Assembly: GCA_037389465.1 (NCBI GenBank)
Contig: JAZARR010000221.1
Coordinates: 2,458,501 to 2,522,500, forward strand
Direction: 5' to 3'
Source of the DNA: Baylisascaris procyonis
Lineage: Eukaryota > Nematoda > Chromadorea > Rhabditida > Ascarididae
DNA length: 64,000 nucleotides
Shown in pieces: positions 35,960 through 48,784 of the stretch; the stretch's first letter is position 1; each line of letters starts with the position of its first letter. Under the pieces are notes generated by a model, which saw nothing but the letters and a program-made list of their open reading frames with translations, did no database searches and was not told the origin of the DNA. Position numbers and translations under genes: made by a program.

Positions 35960-38900
35960 GAGGAATTTTCGATGGTCAAGCGAAATTTGATCACCTGATC
36001 GAGCCTGTCGAGGAGTAAACGACTTGGTTAACATACGGGCAGAAAGAGTTATGAAGCACTACTTTCTGGCATTCCTAATCTCCTCCCTCTTCCTCCCCAC
36101 CGCATATCAAACTATTACGCCAGAAATTTTTCACTTCCAGGTGTGACATCCACTATCACAGTTTTCGAAGCTTAAGCAGTCACATCGAGCAGTCAGAATT
36201 TTCATCATCTCTGTTGAATTAACAGGCACAGCTAGATATGTTACTTCGACATCCGTTGAGGAGGGTTGGTCTTCATAACTGTTTAAAAGAAAAACAAAAA
36301 ATGGAAAAGATTTAACATCTGCTCAGAAATGTGCAAAACGAAAGACAGGAACTATACCAAATGAGAAACTACAGTAAAAAACTCAGAGGACAGGAAATGG
36401 AACGGGACAGCATTACCGCCGACATCAGTGCTTTTTGTGCATTCTTCGCAAAATTTTGCTAAATCACGTTATGAGGTCATCGTACTTATTGGTAAGCATG
36501 TGGATATGTCTGTTTGCCTGTGTCTGTTTGCACATCCGACGTTCTCAACACCGTAATAAACGCAGCTGAGGTAGCGAAAACTGGCCGATAATACAAGCGA
36601 TGAAATATAAAATCTACCAAACCTCACAACAAATGTTAGTTTTTGCAAAAGCAATGACTCTTGAAAAAGATCGAAAGTGGCGTATAACAGCTAAGAAAAA
36701 GTTCACTAAAAATAGATGGGAAAACGCGAAAAAAAAGGGATTTCAAGCAAAATGTTCGCTTCCTTATAATTGCTTTGGAAAATAAAATTTTAAGTGATGA
36801 TTGTTACATGAAGATAAGCGTACCATTGCGGATTGCTTCAATACTTTTTGATTATCCGTTCCAAATTATGAAGGTGGTTAATCGTCGAAATTGCAAGAAA
36901 ACGTCATGTATCGGTGATCGATGCACATTCCGTTTAGTTGAAATTATAGATAACTTTATTACATATGAAACAAAAGAAATAAACGATGAAATATTGAAGG
37001 CCGTTTAAATTGTGTTGTATAATAAGTGTGAAGGATTTAAACATTTTATGCTTCAAGATGCTATTTGCACCTAGTTTTCTTCTAAATAATGGAAAACAAA
37101 TCAGCAAACTATGCACTTCGTTAAAATGAGCAACAGGAGCGAGTAGATCATTTGCGATGTGAGAAGGGGAAAGGATTAGTATTATACACTGTTAAAAGAG
37201 AAAGGAAGTTAATAAGAGGTCGCAGGAATGGTTGGAATGGAATATCGTCAATCTCGTCGATATCGGAACCCAGCTACATTGATTTTTCCCACAAATTGAA
37301 TTCTTATTCTCCTAAACATCCACGGGTGTCAAATTCCGATTCGTATTTCGGGACTTTTGTGTTCACCGAAGTTTCATATTCCGTTTTTTGAGAAATTTCC
37401 TCCGATCTCAAGCTAATCTAAACGCTACAGGAAATGCGCTAAGAGTTGCCGATGACAGAGCCATTCAGATGAAATGTCTCGACTGTTTTTTCCACGATCG
37501 ATCGATAAAAGCGATTTATGTTGCAACATTAGTTGTCGTCATAATTGGTTTTTAAGTATTTCACAAAGTTGTAAATCATCATGCGAAATCGACGTTTCAT
37601 TTGTTGAGTGATGCAATGAAGTGTGCAAATCGATTTCCGATTGCGACATAAAACTGAAGCGAATTCATATCAATCAAGATGACATTAATGTAAAATCTAT
37701 GTTATTCTCTCACGGCGATATGCCCATCGCAATTAATGAGAATACGATGAAATTGCTAAAATGAGAGTAATTTGCATTTTCAACTGCGTTTTCTATGCAT
37801 CGGAAGGACTGCAGAAATTTAAATAGAATGATGCATTTTCTCAGCGAAATTCGGCAATTGAACCCTATGAAAATAATAAATGCTCGTTACTTTGGTATAT
37901 TAACACCGCACCATTCGCGCCTTTGTGGCCGAAAGTTTATGGCTCACCTTTGTGCGGGAAGCCCCTTATTGATCTATGAATTGAAAAAATCTTATAACAA
38001 ATATCGATTCGAGGTTGCACTTGGTCAGCTTTATTAAACACCTAAAACAAATCTGCTGATTAGTTACTGATATCGGCATGTCTTTATAAAATATGGGAGG
38101 GGATGTCCTGGGAGGAATAAGGAGTGGAACGTCTTTAAAAAATACCGATGTTCAGCGCGTCGAGCTCTAGTCTATCCATGTTCTGACTGTGACCATTACA
38201 TCCGTATTGCCGTTTGCAGTAAATTGTCTTTTTCTAGTAATGCCTATGCAGTCAATTTTGTTCTAACAAGCCGCTCACATATTTCCCTCGTGTTCCTGCG
38301 ATTCTATAGAGAATTTTTTCAGTTCGAGGTGAGAGAACCTCCCTTCCTAACATCCCTTATAGAGATTAGGGAAGACGCGGGTGCATCCGTGCTCCTTGGG
38401 TGGGGCCTGGTTTAGAAAACTTCCCAAGATCTCCCATGGAAGCGGGAAATTTTCGAGAGGGAGATCTCTGCGACGGGGCTCCCGCAATCCAAAAGTGAAT
38501 CATTTTTATGCGAAGGCCTTCATGAAGGGAACTTCCTGACGAGGAAAGGATGACGGTGAACTCATAACGGCATTTCAAAAGAACTATCATCCTTTACGTA
38601 GTTCTGGTTTCAACCAAATCTAATCTCTATTTCAATTGCGAGCAAGACCGTATTTCCTCAAGTATTTCTGAAAAAAAAGAGTCATATATATTTAAGAAAA
38701 TTTCAGAACGACTTTATATCATATCAGCAAGAGAGAGAGGTTTTCTTATCAAATATTCATATTTGCAAACCCGTACTTCCGTTAGCAAATGTACGATTTC
38801 ATGACTTAGGGGCTGATCAAAATTACTTTCATCTGCGAAAGTATCAACGTTTGCATATGAATGAACACTCGAATGACTGCAGAATGCATATGACATAAAA

Positions 38901-40801
38901 TTTATTTATACAACCTAGAAATCCAATCTTTCCAATAGATGAGCAACCAATCGAAACTTATCACTTGCCCAAAATATGTAATACCTCATTGAGATGGAAG
39001 AAACTTAATTGACTCTGCATCGTTTCAAATGCCAACACGCAATTCAATAAGTTACACCACCTGAACATTCAGGAAAAATCCTGATGATTTTTTTTTGTTG
39101 TTTTGAGTTCTATGAGAATTTCTACGAAAATAAACACCACCAACGGATAAGAACTAATTCCGATTTCACTTTCATATCGGTAAATTCCAAGAAAACGACA
39201 ACGATTAAATTACCGTTCATTAATGATAATTTTACCATTTTATTTGATTTTAAATGAAAGAATAACAATATCACAATAGAATCTTTGCTGACCAAAAATA
39301 TTAGAACAACGGTGACACTCAATACGCAAAGCAATGAAAAAAAGGCTTGCTAAAACTTCTTCCGATAAGCATGACAAAAACATTTTGGCTAATGAGTAGC
39401 CCCTAACGCTTCACAAACTTCCCCGGATTTTCAGATGGTTAGGTGCATGAAGGATAAAAAGGCCGAAGATATTTTGGCAACAACCTATTGAATTTCTTTC
39501 ACCAGCATTTAAGTTGTTTTTATTGTGCATGTTCCCGAAAAACCTTGCTAAAAGCAGCGACGGGTGCAGAAAGAGAGAGAAGGAAACAGTGGTAATTGAA
39601 GGAAGAGGAGACGTTGGTGAAAGCGAATGGGTGAAGGATGGAAGAAAAGCGAGGAAAAGCGAAAAAAAATTAAGGCTGGATGGGAAGGGATCGAGGGAAC
39701 AGAGAAGTAGACAGTTCAAACTATAAACATCACAAAAAGTTGCTGTAATATTCTACAACTGGAGTAGCAAGTATGATCTGGAATACTTTACAACAAGGTC
39801 CGTGCTAAATAAGAAAAATTATACAACATAAACAATAAAAAAGTGCAGTAAATAAAAATAAAGCACAGAAATATACAGGTGAATAAAGCAAAACGCCCAC
39901 ACCACAACCGAAACCAGCGCTATAAGATATTCGACTATGAGTTAATAAAAACACCAAAGAAAATGCCTTCAAATTTCTTTAGAGAGGAATTCCATTACTC
40001 CTCTGTTTCGCAGTATAAAATTACGCTACATATGGTAAATAGTGGGTGGTCGATTGTGTAATTCTCAATGCCCACTGAATTCGACAAATATGAATCGAAG
40101 CTATCGCCAACGACAAAAAACCTTAAAGTATCACACAAATACCCACTTCCATCCCGTCTTCTCCCTTCTCCAATCTTTCCCTCGATAAATTTTGCGAGAG
40201 TTGATTGTTAATCAAAACCAATTCATGATATCCCTATCATTTCTTGGCCTTTCATACTACCACCTAAAGCCTTTCAATCCTCTCTACTATTCAAAATTCT
40301 CCGATTACTACAGCTATTTCCCTTGAAAATTCAAAGCTTTATACCTCAATTTCATCCACCTCCAATTCAGCGGTGATGGTAGAGGAAGAGTCAATATAGA
40401 CTCAAATTATCCGTCTATTTTTATGCACAAAACGTACTGCGCATAATTGCAGAAATGAATCACCAATAAGCGTATAACTTCAAAACAAAACACTCACACG
40501 ATACAGCAAGACCCGAAATTAGACATCAGCAAAACGAATACCACTCAAAGCAATCTGCAGATCCAGTAGTTTTGCTAGCTTGCTACAACAATCGTTTCAA
40601 CAAATGACTTACGACTTTAAAATTAAGGCTACAATATTCAATGTGGAAAAGTCTATACTTGTTTCGAGTTGATGTTCACTCATTTTCTTGCAAAGACAGT
40701 CGAAGCAGTTTTCTTGCACATATATAAACATTAATCTCGAAAATTGCTGAAAAACTACAAGATGAGAGAGTGTCAAAAAAGACCCGTTGATCGGAGATGA
40801 C

Positions 40802-43800
40802 TTACGAAAGTCTTGGTAGAAGTGAATCCACGCGATTGATCCAGAGATTGGCACATTGCTTATGGTATGCAATTCCAGCGAATTCCAGTAGTGCATCCTC
40901 ACAAATCTCCGATAAGCAAATGCCACAACGCTTTGGAAGTAGTCCATTGAAAGAGATCGATCCTACATGCTCTCTCTCTGTTGGTTCGACATACTTCTTT
41001 AACCTAATCCATATTCCGTCGATCTCGCACAATTCATTGCACATCTTCTTCAGCTCTTCGCTTCGTCCTTTTCGTATCCGTGAAACCTTTAAAATGAACA
41101 TAAACATATAAGCCATTCTCAAAAGATGAAATGAGTTTAAATTCACCTATATTCGGTACTTCCCACAGATGCTCAACTTGTACCTAAGGAGGCTCATAAT
41201 CTGCAGGCTGGGAATTGTTCAAAATTAGTATTCTCGCAGTGACTAATGCCATTTCCACAAAGTCCGCATTGCAACAAAAACTGCAAAACACTTCGTCATA
41301 GAACAAAACAAATCATTAAAAATAGTATCGTAATGCAAAGAAATAGTAACTCCAGCTAGCTCAGTAATGACTTGTCGGGGTGCAAAAGTATATTCCTAAC
41401 CACATTCCATAAAAAATTCGACTCCCCTTCTCAAATATCGCACGATCTTAACTGTGTACTTCAATCAGTCAGAATTTGCGTTGTGATTGATCACACGTTG
41501 TGCTTTGATCGACCGTAAACAAAACATCACACGTGCACACTCTCGAACATGCAAATCAGCTCACTATATCAATGAAATTGAATTAAAATATCCTTAAAAA
41601 GCATCTCTCGAGCTAAGACCACCAAATTTTATAGCTTTGGGTGGCCGTCCTACATCTTTTCTAATGGGAACCCTTCACATCAAAAGTAGTTTACAATTTG
41701 AAGTACGTCAGCGTGTTTCATTTGCATACGAAATGAAACGTTCTTTTATTGGGAGTTTATTTCCATTCCGAATTTTCCATTCTTATCCGTTCTAAACATA
41801 TACACATATATTAGATACCTGATATGGAGTAATGCTTCGTTCCTAACACTGCATCTCCACGGCTGTCAGTCACTTTTCAGGACAGAGAAAGAGGTTTAGG
41901 ATGCGAGCACAAGAACTCATCTGTACGAGTGCGAAGGTGACCGCACTCACCTGCGAATGGAAGCCTTCAACCTCCAGAAATCACCTCCCCTCCCTCGACC
42001 TCCGCAGTGAGGTTGAACGGAACGTATCTACTTTAGTAGAGTCGTATTTGCAACACAGCATTTGCATACACATTCTAATGCAAAAACCTTATGACACCCT
42101 CTTACGCATTGACAGGCATTCCTCGCTTTCTTATCTCTTCAATTTTGGTCTTACATAGCTTTCTTTAGATTTCTTGTGTCACCAGATAACCGCCTTCAAC
42201 CGTTGTTGCAAAATAATTCTTACGCTCATTACGGTATAATTTCCCTTCCCCATTTTAACAAAAAAAAAACGACAATTAATAAGCTTCCACTCTCAACTTA
42301 AAAAAACACTCGGCACCACAATGATTGAAACGACAAACCACGTCATAAACAGCTTCTAATGCGGCTAAGTACCTCGCACCACGCTCAGTACGTGCCACTG
42401 CTTCGATCATTTCCTCAGAAAAAGGTGGCAACATAATATCGCCTTCCTTTAATAGTCGATGTGCCTCTGCAATACAACGCTCCCAAATACGCACGCATTC
42501 TCCTTCCTGAAAAAAAAAGAAGGAAAAATATACTAAGCTAATGTCGGCCCTCGGCGTTTTTGTATCACATAGAGTTAACCTTCTCGTACTAAAGAGAATC
42601 TATGTCCTCATTCAGCATGATAGAACTTCGGCCTCAAAGCTATCTTACAAACGTTCATGGTATTATCGAGTTCATGGATGAAAATAAACGTAGACAGTAA
42701 AAAAGAAGCCTCCAATTCGATTATACAAACTGGGCACATTATGACAATGTCACATCCCTCTAGTCTACAATAAGATAACAGTTCTCTAAATAATCCCTCT
42801 GACATTCAAGACCTCTATAGATGATCTCTTCTGAGTGTGTCATCAAAACACTTTCCCTATGCAATTAAATACATAAAAAAAGTCACTTATCATGGGAATA
42901 CCGCACAAACGATATATCGCAGCAATAACAGCAATAAAGAAAATAAGCAGCCGCAAAATATCGTATTATTTTGAATAAAGTGTCGGGACCATTAACTCAA
43001 AAGAACTTTCGTAGAGGGACTTTATTTAGAGTGAAAATGTTTTGAAGTTAAGGACCCAAATTCTGGTAGGATACAACTGTATACGACTCTTCAAATGCGA
43101 GACAACAAATTATATTTTGCAGTCTTTAAAATGAAGAAGCAAGGACGAATCATTTCTGTTCTAGAAGCTCAGAGAGAAGGGTTTTTAAGTTGAAAAAGTT
43201 CGCCAATAAACAGGCTCATACACATAAGAGGGGGAAGCCTAGCACCCCGACATCTCAGCACACCATAAAAGAGATGGTAAGTAAACTTCGGATAGCGACG
43301 AACTGAGATTCAAAATGCGAAAACTTACTGTTTCGTTGTCATGAAAATCTCCCTCGACCGCTTTCACAGCTGCATAGATATCCACTGTTTCTGAAATAAT
43401 GAGAAATTGATTTGAAAAAGGATAAAAATGTAGGAAAATGTCTTTTCCACAAAAGCAAAACGGTAAATCAAAGCTTGATTACATACATCAGCAGCATATC
43501 GAAAACCCGTCAGATTTATGTCCATTTCCAACCTCATTCTCATCCCTTTTTAATGATACGTCCGTAGAAATCACCCTCCCCTCTTGACTCCACCTTGAAT
43601 TCAAATTTCTTCTGGTGATCTGAAATGTTACAACTACTAGAATTTGAATGCTGAGATTTCACAGCAAACATATGCATCACGTTCTCATCCCATTCTTTAA
43701 CTAATACTATGCCAAACAAAATGGGAAGCAATAACAAAATAAAACAAATGCACCCACCTTTTCTTTCATTGGGTAACCCCTCACTTCGAACTGGAACGGG

Positions 43801-46800
43801 TGTAATCGGCTGTGGTGTTAGCAACTGCGCTCCATTTGGCATATGTATAGGTTTCGAGGAGGCAAAGTCGCCAAACTGCTCCACAGCATTATTTGCTGTC
43901 GTTACTGCAGTGATCTCAGAACCGATTCCTTCCACTGCAGTAGCAGAAGTTGATCCGAAAGAGATGCCACAAAGGAGATCTAGATCGTTTTTATGAGACG
44001 TCATTGCCGTCACAGAAGAGGGACGTGAAGCTAACGAATCGAATAAGTTTAATGATGAATTTCGCTTTGCATTAGAATGCTGCACACTTGATGATGTACT
44101 CAATGAATTATCTGACAATGATAACTGTGTATCCGCCAATGAGTGACCACTGATTTGTGTGGTCCCTGAATGATCGTTTGGTACATCGCAAGAATTCGAT
44201 GAGTGCAGAACATTTGAATGCTTTGTCATTTGCGCGGCTGATAGCACTGAAGCGGCAGAGCTTCCAAAATTTGCAAAATTCATAAGATCTGGCCTTGAGG
44301 CATTCCCTGATATTGGACCCACTTCCAACGCCGAGTGATTAAGTAGTGCGGTTGGTATAAATGGAGGCATGCGTTGTGTACCTGCAGCAGCAGTAGAAGA
44401 AACAGAAGGATATAAATTGCAACCAACTGATGCTGATCCTGCAGTTTCTGCAGAGTGAGCCTGACTATGTGATGATAAATAAGCAGAAGCTGCTGCCAGC
44501 TTCGCGGCATATGCATTCGAAGCAATCGGCGCTGTAACTGATCGCGGTATTTTTGTCCCTGAAGTTAGCGCCACCGATGCTGGCTGCAGCGAGGCATGCG
44601 AAACTGCTGGACTTGTTAAAGAATGAGGAATATGAAACTTCGACGATGCACCGGAAGACAAAAGACAAGCCTGAGACTGCGAATTCTGCGGCATAGATAC
44701 CGCTTCGGACGCTGTTGAATAATTGGTGGCCACATTCATTCGATTCGTCAAGGAAGACGCTGTTACCATTGTAGGGGTCAACTGAGCACTCCTTGAGTTG
44801 GAAACGATGGGAGCCATCGCCGGGTGTGGCATCTGCATGTTCGCTGCAGTATCACTGCTCGCACCATTAAAACCTTGCATAGACTGATGCACCGTCGAAG
44901 CAGTGGATGAAGGCTGCTTCCTATGTGTGAATGGAACACCCAACTGGACTGGTATGGTACGCGTGGATGCAGGTGGAGTTGTAGAAGGGCACAAAACCGC
45001 AACGTGATGGTCAGTGGTTGGTTGCCCTTGAAGATAATGGCTCGGGAAGGCAGCACAGGCTTGGAAATGCGGGATCGGAAGCACAGAGACGTCCGATAGA
45101 GCACTCAAAGACTGTCCCCTCTGAAAAGCACCAGTACGACCTTGAATACAACTTGTTTGATGTGGAATTGTTAAGTAGCAATATGCGCTTTCTGTGAAGC
45201 CATACAATAGAAGGCTCAGGACTAATAATCAAATCAAAATGTATACAAATAGACCAAGTTCGGGTATACTGCTCCTTACTGATCCCGACCTTCTTTGAGC
45301 ATGTTACCCAATCTACGTGTGCTCCATATTTCGAAGCTTATGCTCATCTTGAACATCTGTAGATTTGTTTTTAATAAACCAACTAAATTCTATGTAAACT
45401 AATAAAGAAGCGATGGGAGGAAGAGATACTTCATATTCGTCAAAAAAAGATCCCTGGGAATAAAGTGGCAGGAACTCAGCTGTTGAGTGAAACCTGCTTC
45501 TCATATATGTCCAATATCAAGAGAAAAAAAGGCAATTTCGAAAATTACTTTGAAGGGACTACGAAATTTGGGAAGAATGAAAACCTGGGCAAGAGCAATA
45601 AGAGCGAGGCACGAGAAGAATTCTTGTCTGGTGAGTTGGCCAGGTAGAGTTCTGTTGACGAGTGACCAAATATTACCGAGAACTGGCCTCGGTAGACGCG
45701 ACGTCACCATAAGATTGTAGACGAGGGCTGTGTTAGGCAACTGCGATACGTTAACCGCTCCACAACTCGCAATTGCCTCTTGATAGAAACGTGGAACACG
45801 TGATTCTTCTAATAATGCCGGCGGTACTATGCCACCACCTTGCTTCAGCAGCCCTAGAAACGCATACGCTTATCGATAAGATTAGCGGCAGGCTATTTAT
45901 GTGGAAATGATTAGCGATTCTACTTGCCGCAGGCTCAATCAACATGAATGATTTCAGAACCAGATTCCTTTAGAAACTCACTTCTAGAGCTATCTTAGGC
46001 CAATGCAGCCCATCGTCCACTGCTTATGAAACATCGAAATACTATGATTAAAAGAACTCTAGTTAGCTAAGCGAAGGAACTTATGGAACAACCTGAATCC
46101 GAAGGCGTTCATCAAATGTGAGGACGTGTCCGCTATTCTATGATGCCATTGAAATGGTCTTGCTGTAGATATGGAATATTTGGCAAACAAAGATGTCTAA
46201 ACGGATAAACGGAGATATCAGGTAAACTGTTCCATTCCCCATCCTTATGGCTTATGTATCGAATATAACGTTCACGAAAATTCAAGTAACACCTTTCCAC
46301 TTCCCTCCTTTTAGAAGGTTTTGTGAAAATGCCATCCCTTCGCCAATGGTCTCACTCTCATTGTAGCCCATACTTACATGAATAAAGCACATATATTCGC
46401 ATTGCAAAAAAAGCCTTGAAAATATTTAATAAAAATAAAAAAATGCGAAAATGTGGAGGAGAAAGAAAAGATGATGGTAAAATATATGCAAATATCGATA
46501 ATATTCATCCACTGCTTCATCAGCAACAATTTAAAAAATCTCATCACAAAAATAAAAAAGTTATAATTTTTGGGAACGCGTTTTCCCTTAGCCAACTAAA
46601 ATGTTGCCGATTTCTTGTATTTTCGCTTTATTCTCATTCCTTTTGTAAATGATTGGTAGAGATTTTATGTTAAATGTATCGAAGAAACCATTCTATTTTT
46701 CGCTTCACAGGTATTATAGGACAATTATATTGAAGAAACGATCGATTCTATTCGAGTTTTTAAATTAGATAAATACGGTTGAAGAACTACTTGCCACTGC

Positions 46801-48722
46801 TCGAAAGGAAGGATCCCATAAAATAAATTATTCCTCCTCCCCCTCCTCGCTCGTCAAGCACAAAAACTTTCATAAAAAATAAAATCCCTAAAAGAAAAGA
46901 AAAATGATGCCTCAAGCACTAACTAATCATACCGACACTCATATTTAAGAGAGCGTTTGAACAATAGTGAACGTCTTTAATTATTGCATCTTATGCTAAG
47001 AGGCTTGAAAGGTGAAACTACACTGAGTATCAAATAAAGAGAAAGTGAGCATAAATGCAGCAAAATGGATAGAGGAACCGATTTGTTTCAAGAATCAATT
47101 AAATTCTGCAGAAAGGATGTATAAAAAATGGACAATTCCCTAAAGACAACTAGAGAATAACGATACCCAAAAACTGTGGGAAAATGTCCATCTCGAATTT
47201 CAATATACGCTAAGAATAACGACGTAGTGCCGATAGCTTGCAAATGTTGACTGAGTAGAGAAATGTTCGAAGCGGTTGATGTAACTAATGCTTGAGCTAT
47301 CATCTCTTCTACAATAATGCAATATTGACCCCCTCCCTCCTACTCCCACCCCCTTCCCCCACTACCACTGAGACCACTTTACCTGCTCCATCTTGAACAG
47401 TTCGACCCAACAGGGCATATACTTTGCCGAATGCTTCCATGAAGTATGCACTAGCTGCTTAAAATATGCAAATAGCGTTGGTGTTACTAAATAAAATTTA
47501 TTTATTTATTTCAACATGCCTAAGTTGGAAATATACAAAAAGTATATGGAAAACAGTACAAACAAGCAGTCTGCCGTATGCAGACATTCATAGATACGAA
47601 TAGCAATGTGAAGATCGAAACGACTCAGTCATAGCTTGAAAACTGAAGAAATGGGTGCTTTAACAATGCCCCATAATTGAAATATACAATCAGATATGAA
47701 AGGCACACGAATATGCAAATATATTACTGCTGGCTTAAATAAGAGTCTTGAAAAACACCGACCTGTGCCGTTATTTGAAGGAAGGGGGATATTGGTGTTG
47801 TAATGCACTTGTTGCATCATATTGAGAGTGTTTGTAGATGACGCCAGATGGCCACTGCTCTCGGCTCGTGGCTTTGCGCTTGAAGCACGCATCTGCCTAT
47901 TGCCCGACTCCTCGTCACTAAATTTGCACCGATTTCAATAAATAAAAAAACGTTGCAATATCCGCATTATTAAACAACAATCAAATAATACAGTAAAATG
48001 AAGCACATCAATCACAAATATCAAAAACTTTAAGTGTCTAACAAATCTCATATTATATTTCATTTAAGCGTTTTGAAAATTAGTAATCTATGCCTATTTG
48101 CTGCTGATAAATTCTGACGCTAACTTTAAATAATAAACTGATAATGGAACAATGAATAACGGAAAAAGGGAAGATTCTGCAAAAATCGAATATTTTAAAG
48201 GTCACATTATGTATAGTAGCGAAGAAGGCAACAGTGAATATATCCTTTAAAGAATTACGTTCTATGACTCTCAACAATATCTCCCCCCCCCCTTGCTTTC
48301 CTCACTTCCTCCTGAAACGAAATAAGTGGCGGTGTTAAGCTATGATCGAATATATTGCATTAGAATCCCCCACCGGGAAATATCCTCCGATAGCAATACC
48401 GCGAATGATACTGATATAATAAAAATATTATCCTCATGATTTCAATTTATGCTATTTGAAGACACAAAAAAAATCACAACATGCTAAGTATTTAGGGCTC
48501 TTATTGAGGAACAAGCTGTGTCTTATGTATTATGGGTCTCGAAAACCGATAAAACATCGCAATTACTGCTTTAGTATTAGGGATCGCCGGAAAGATGAAG
48601 TGAGGTAGAAAAAAAATAAGTCAACAAAGATAGGGAATAAAAAAGAAACATTCGAAGTAAATACAGCTGTTTATGATAAATAAAATATAAAATCACTCTA
48701 TAAATAAAGTCGTTTACTAAAA

Positions 48723-48784
<62 letters not shown>

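Larger units (their letters stand above)
33435..40801. other. Convergent intergenic region, no gene recognised
   Basis: It lies between the 3' end of the + strand FGSSTPR gene and the 3' end of the - strand synergin gene. It contains a TA array and one weak retroelement relic, listed separately. The other open frames (for example 36600-36785, 37795-38037, 39514-39726) are short and of intron-like composition. Confidence 0.5.

Noticed and set aside
40609..40947. 112-codon minus-strand frame overlapping the synergin end
   Set aside because: A shadow frame of the last synergin exon extended into the 3' flank.
43540..43757. Hydrophobic extension of the large synergin exon frame (ICFILLLLPILFGIVLV)
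   Set aside because: The donor at 43758 gives the correct phase to the next exon, so this apparent membrane span is intron read-through.
44280..45232. Several other frames inside the large synergin exon
   Set aside because: They are alternate-frame shadows of the Ser/Ala-rich coding sequence.
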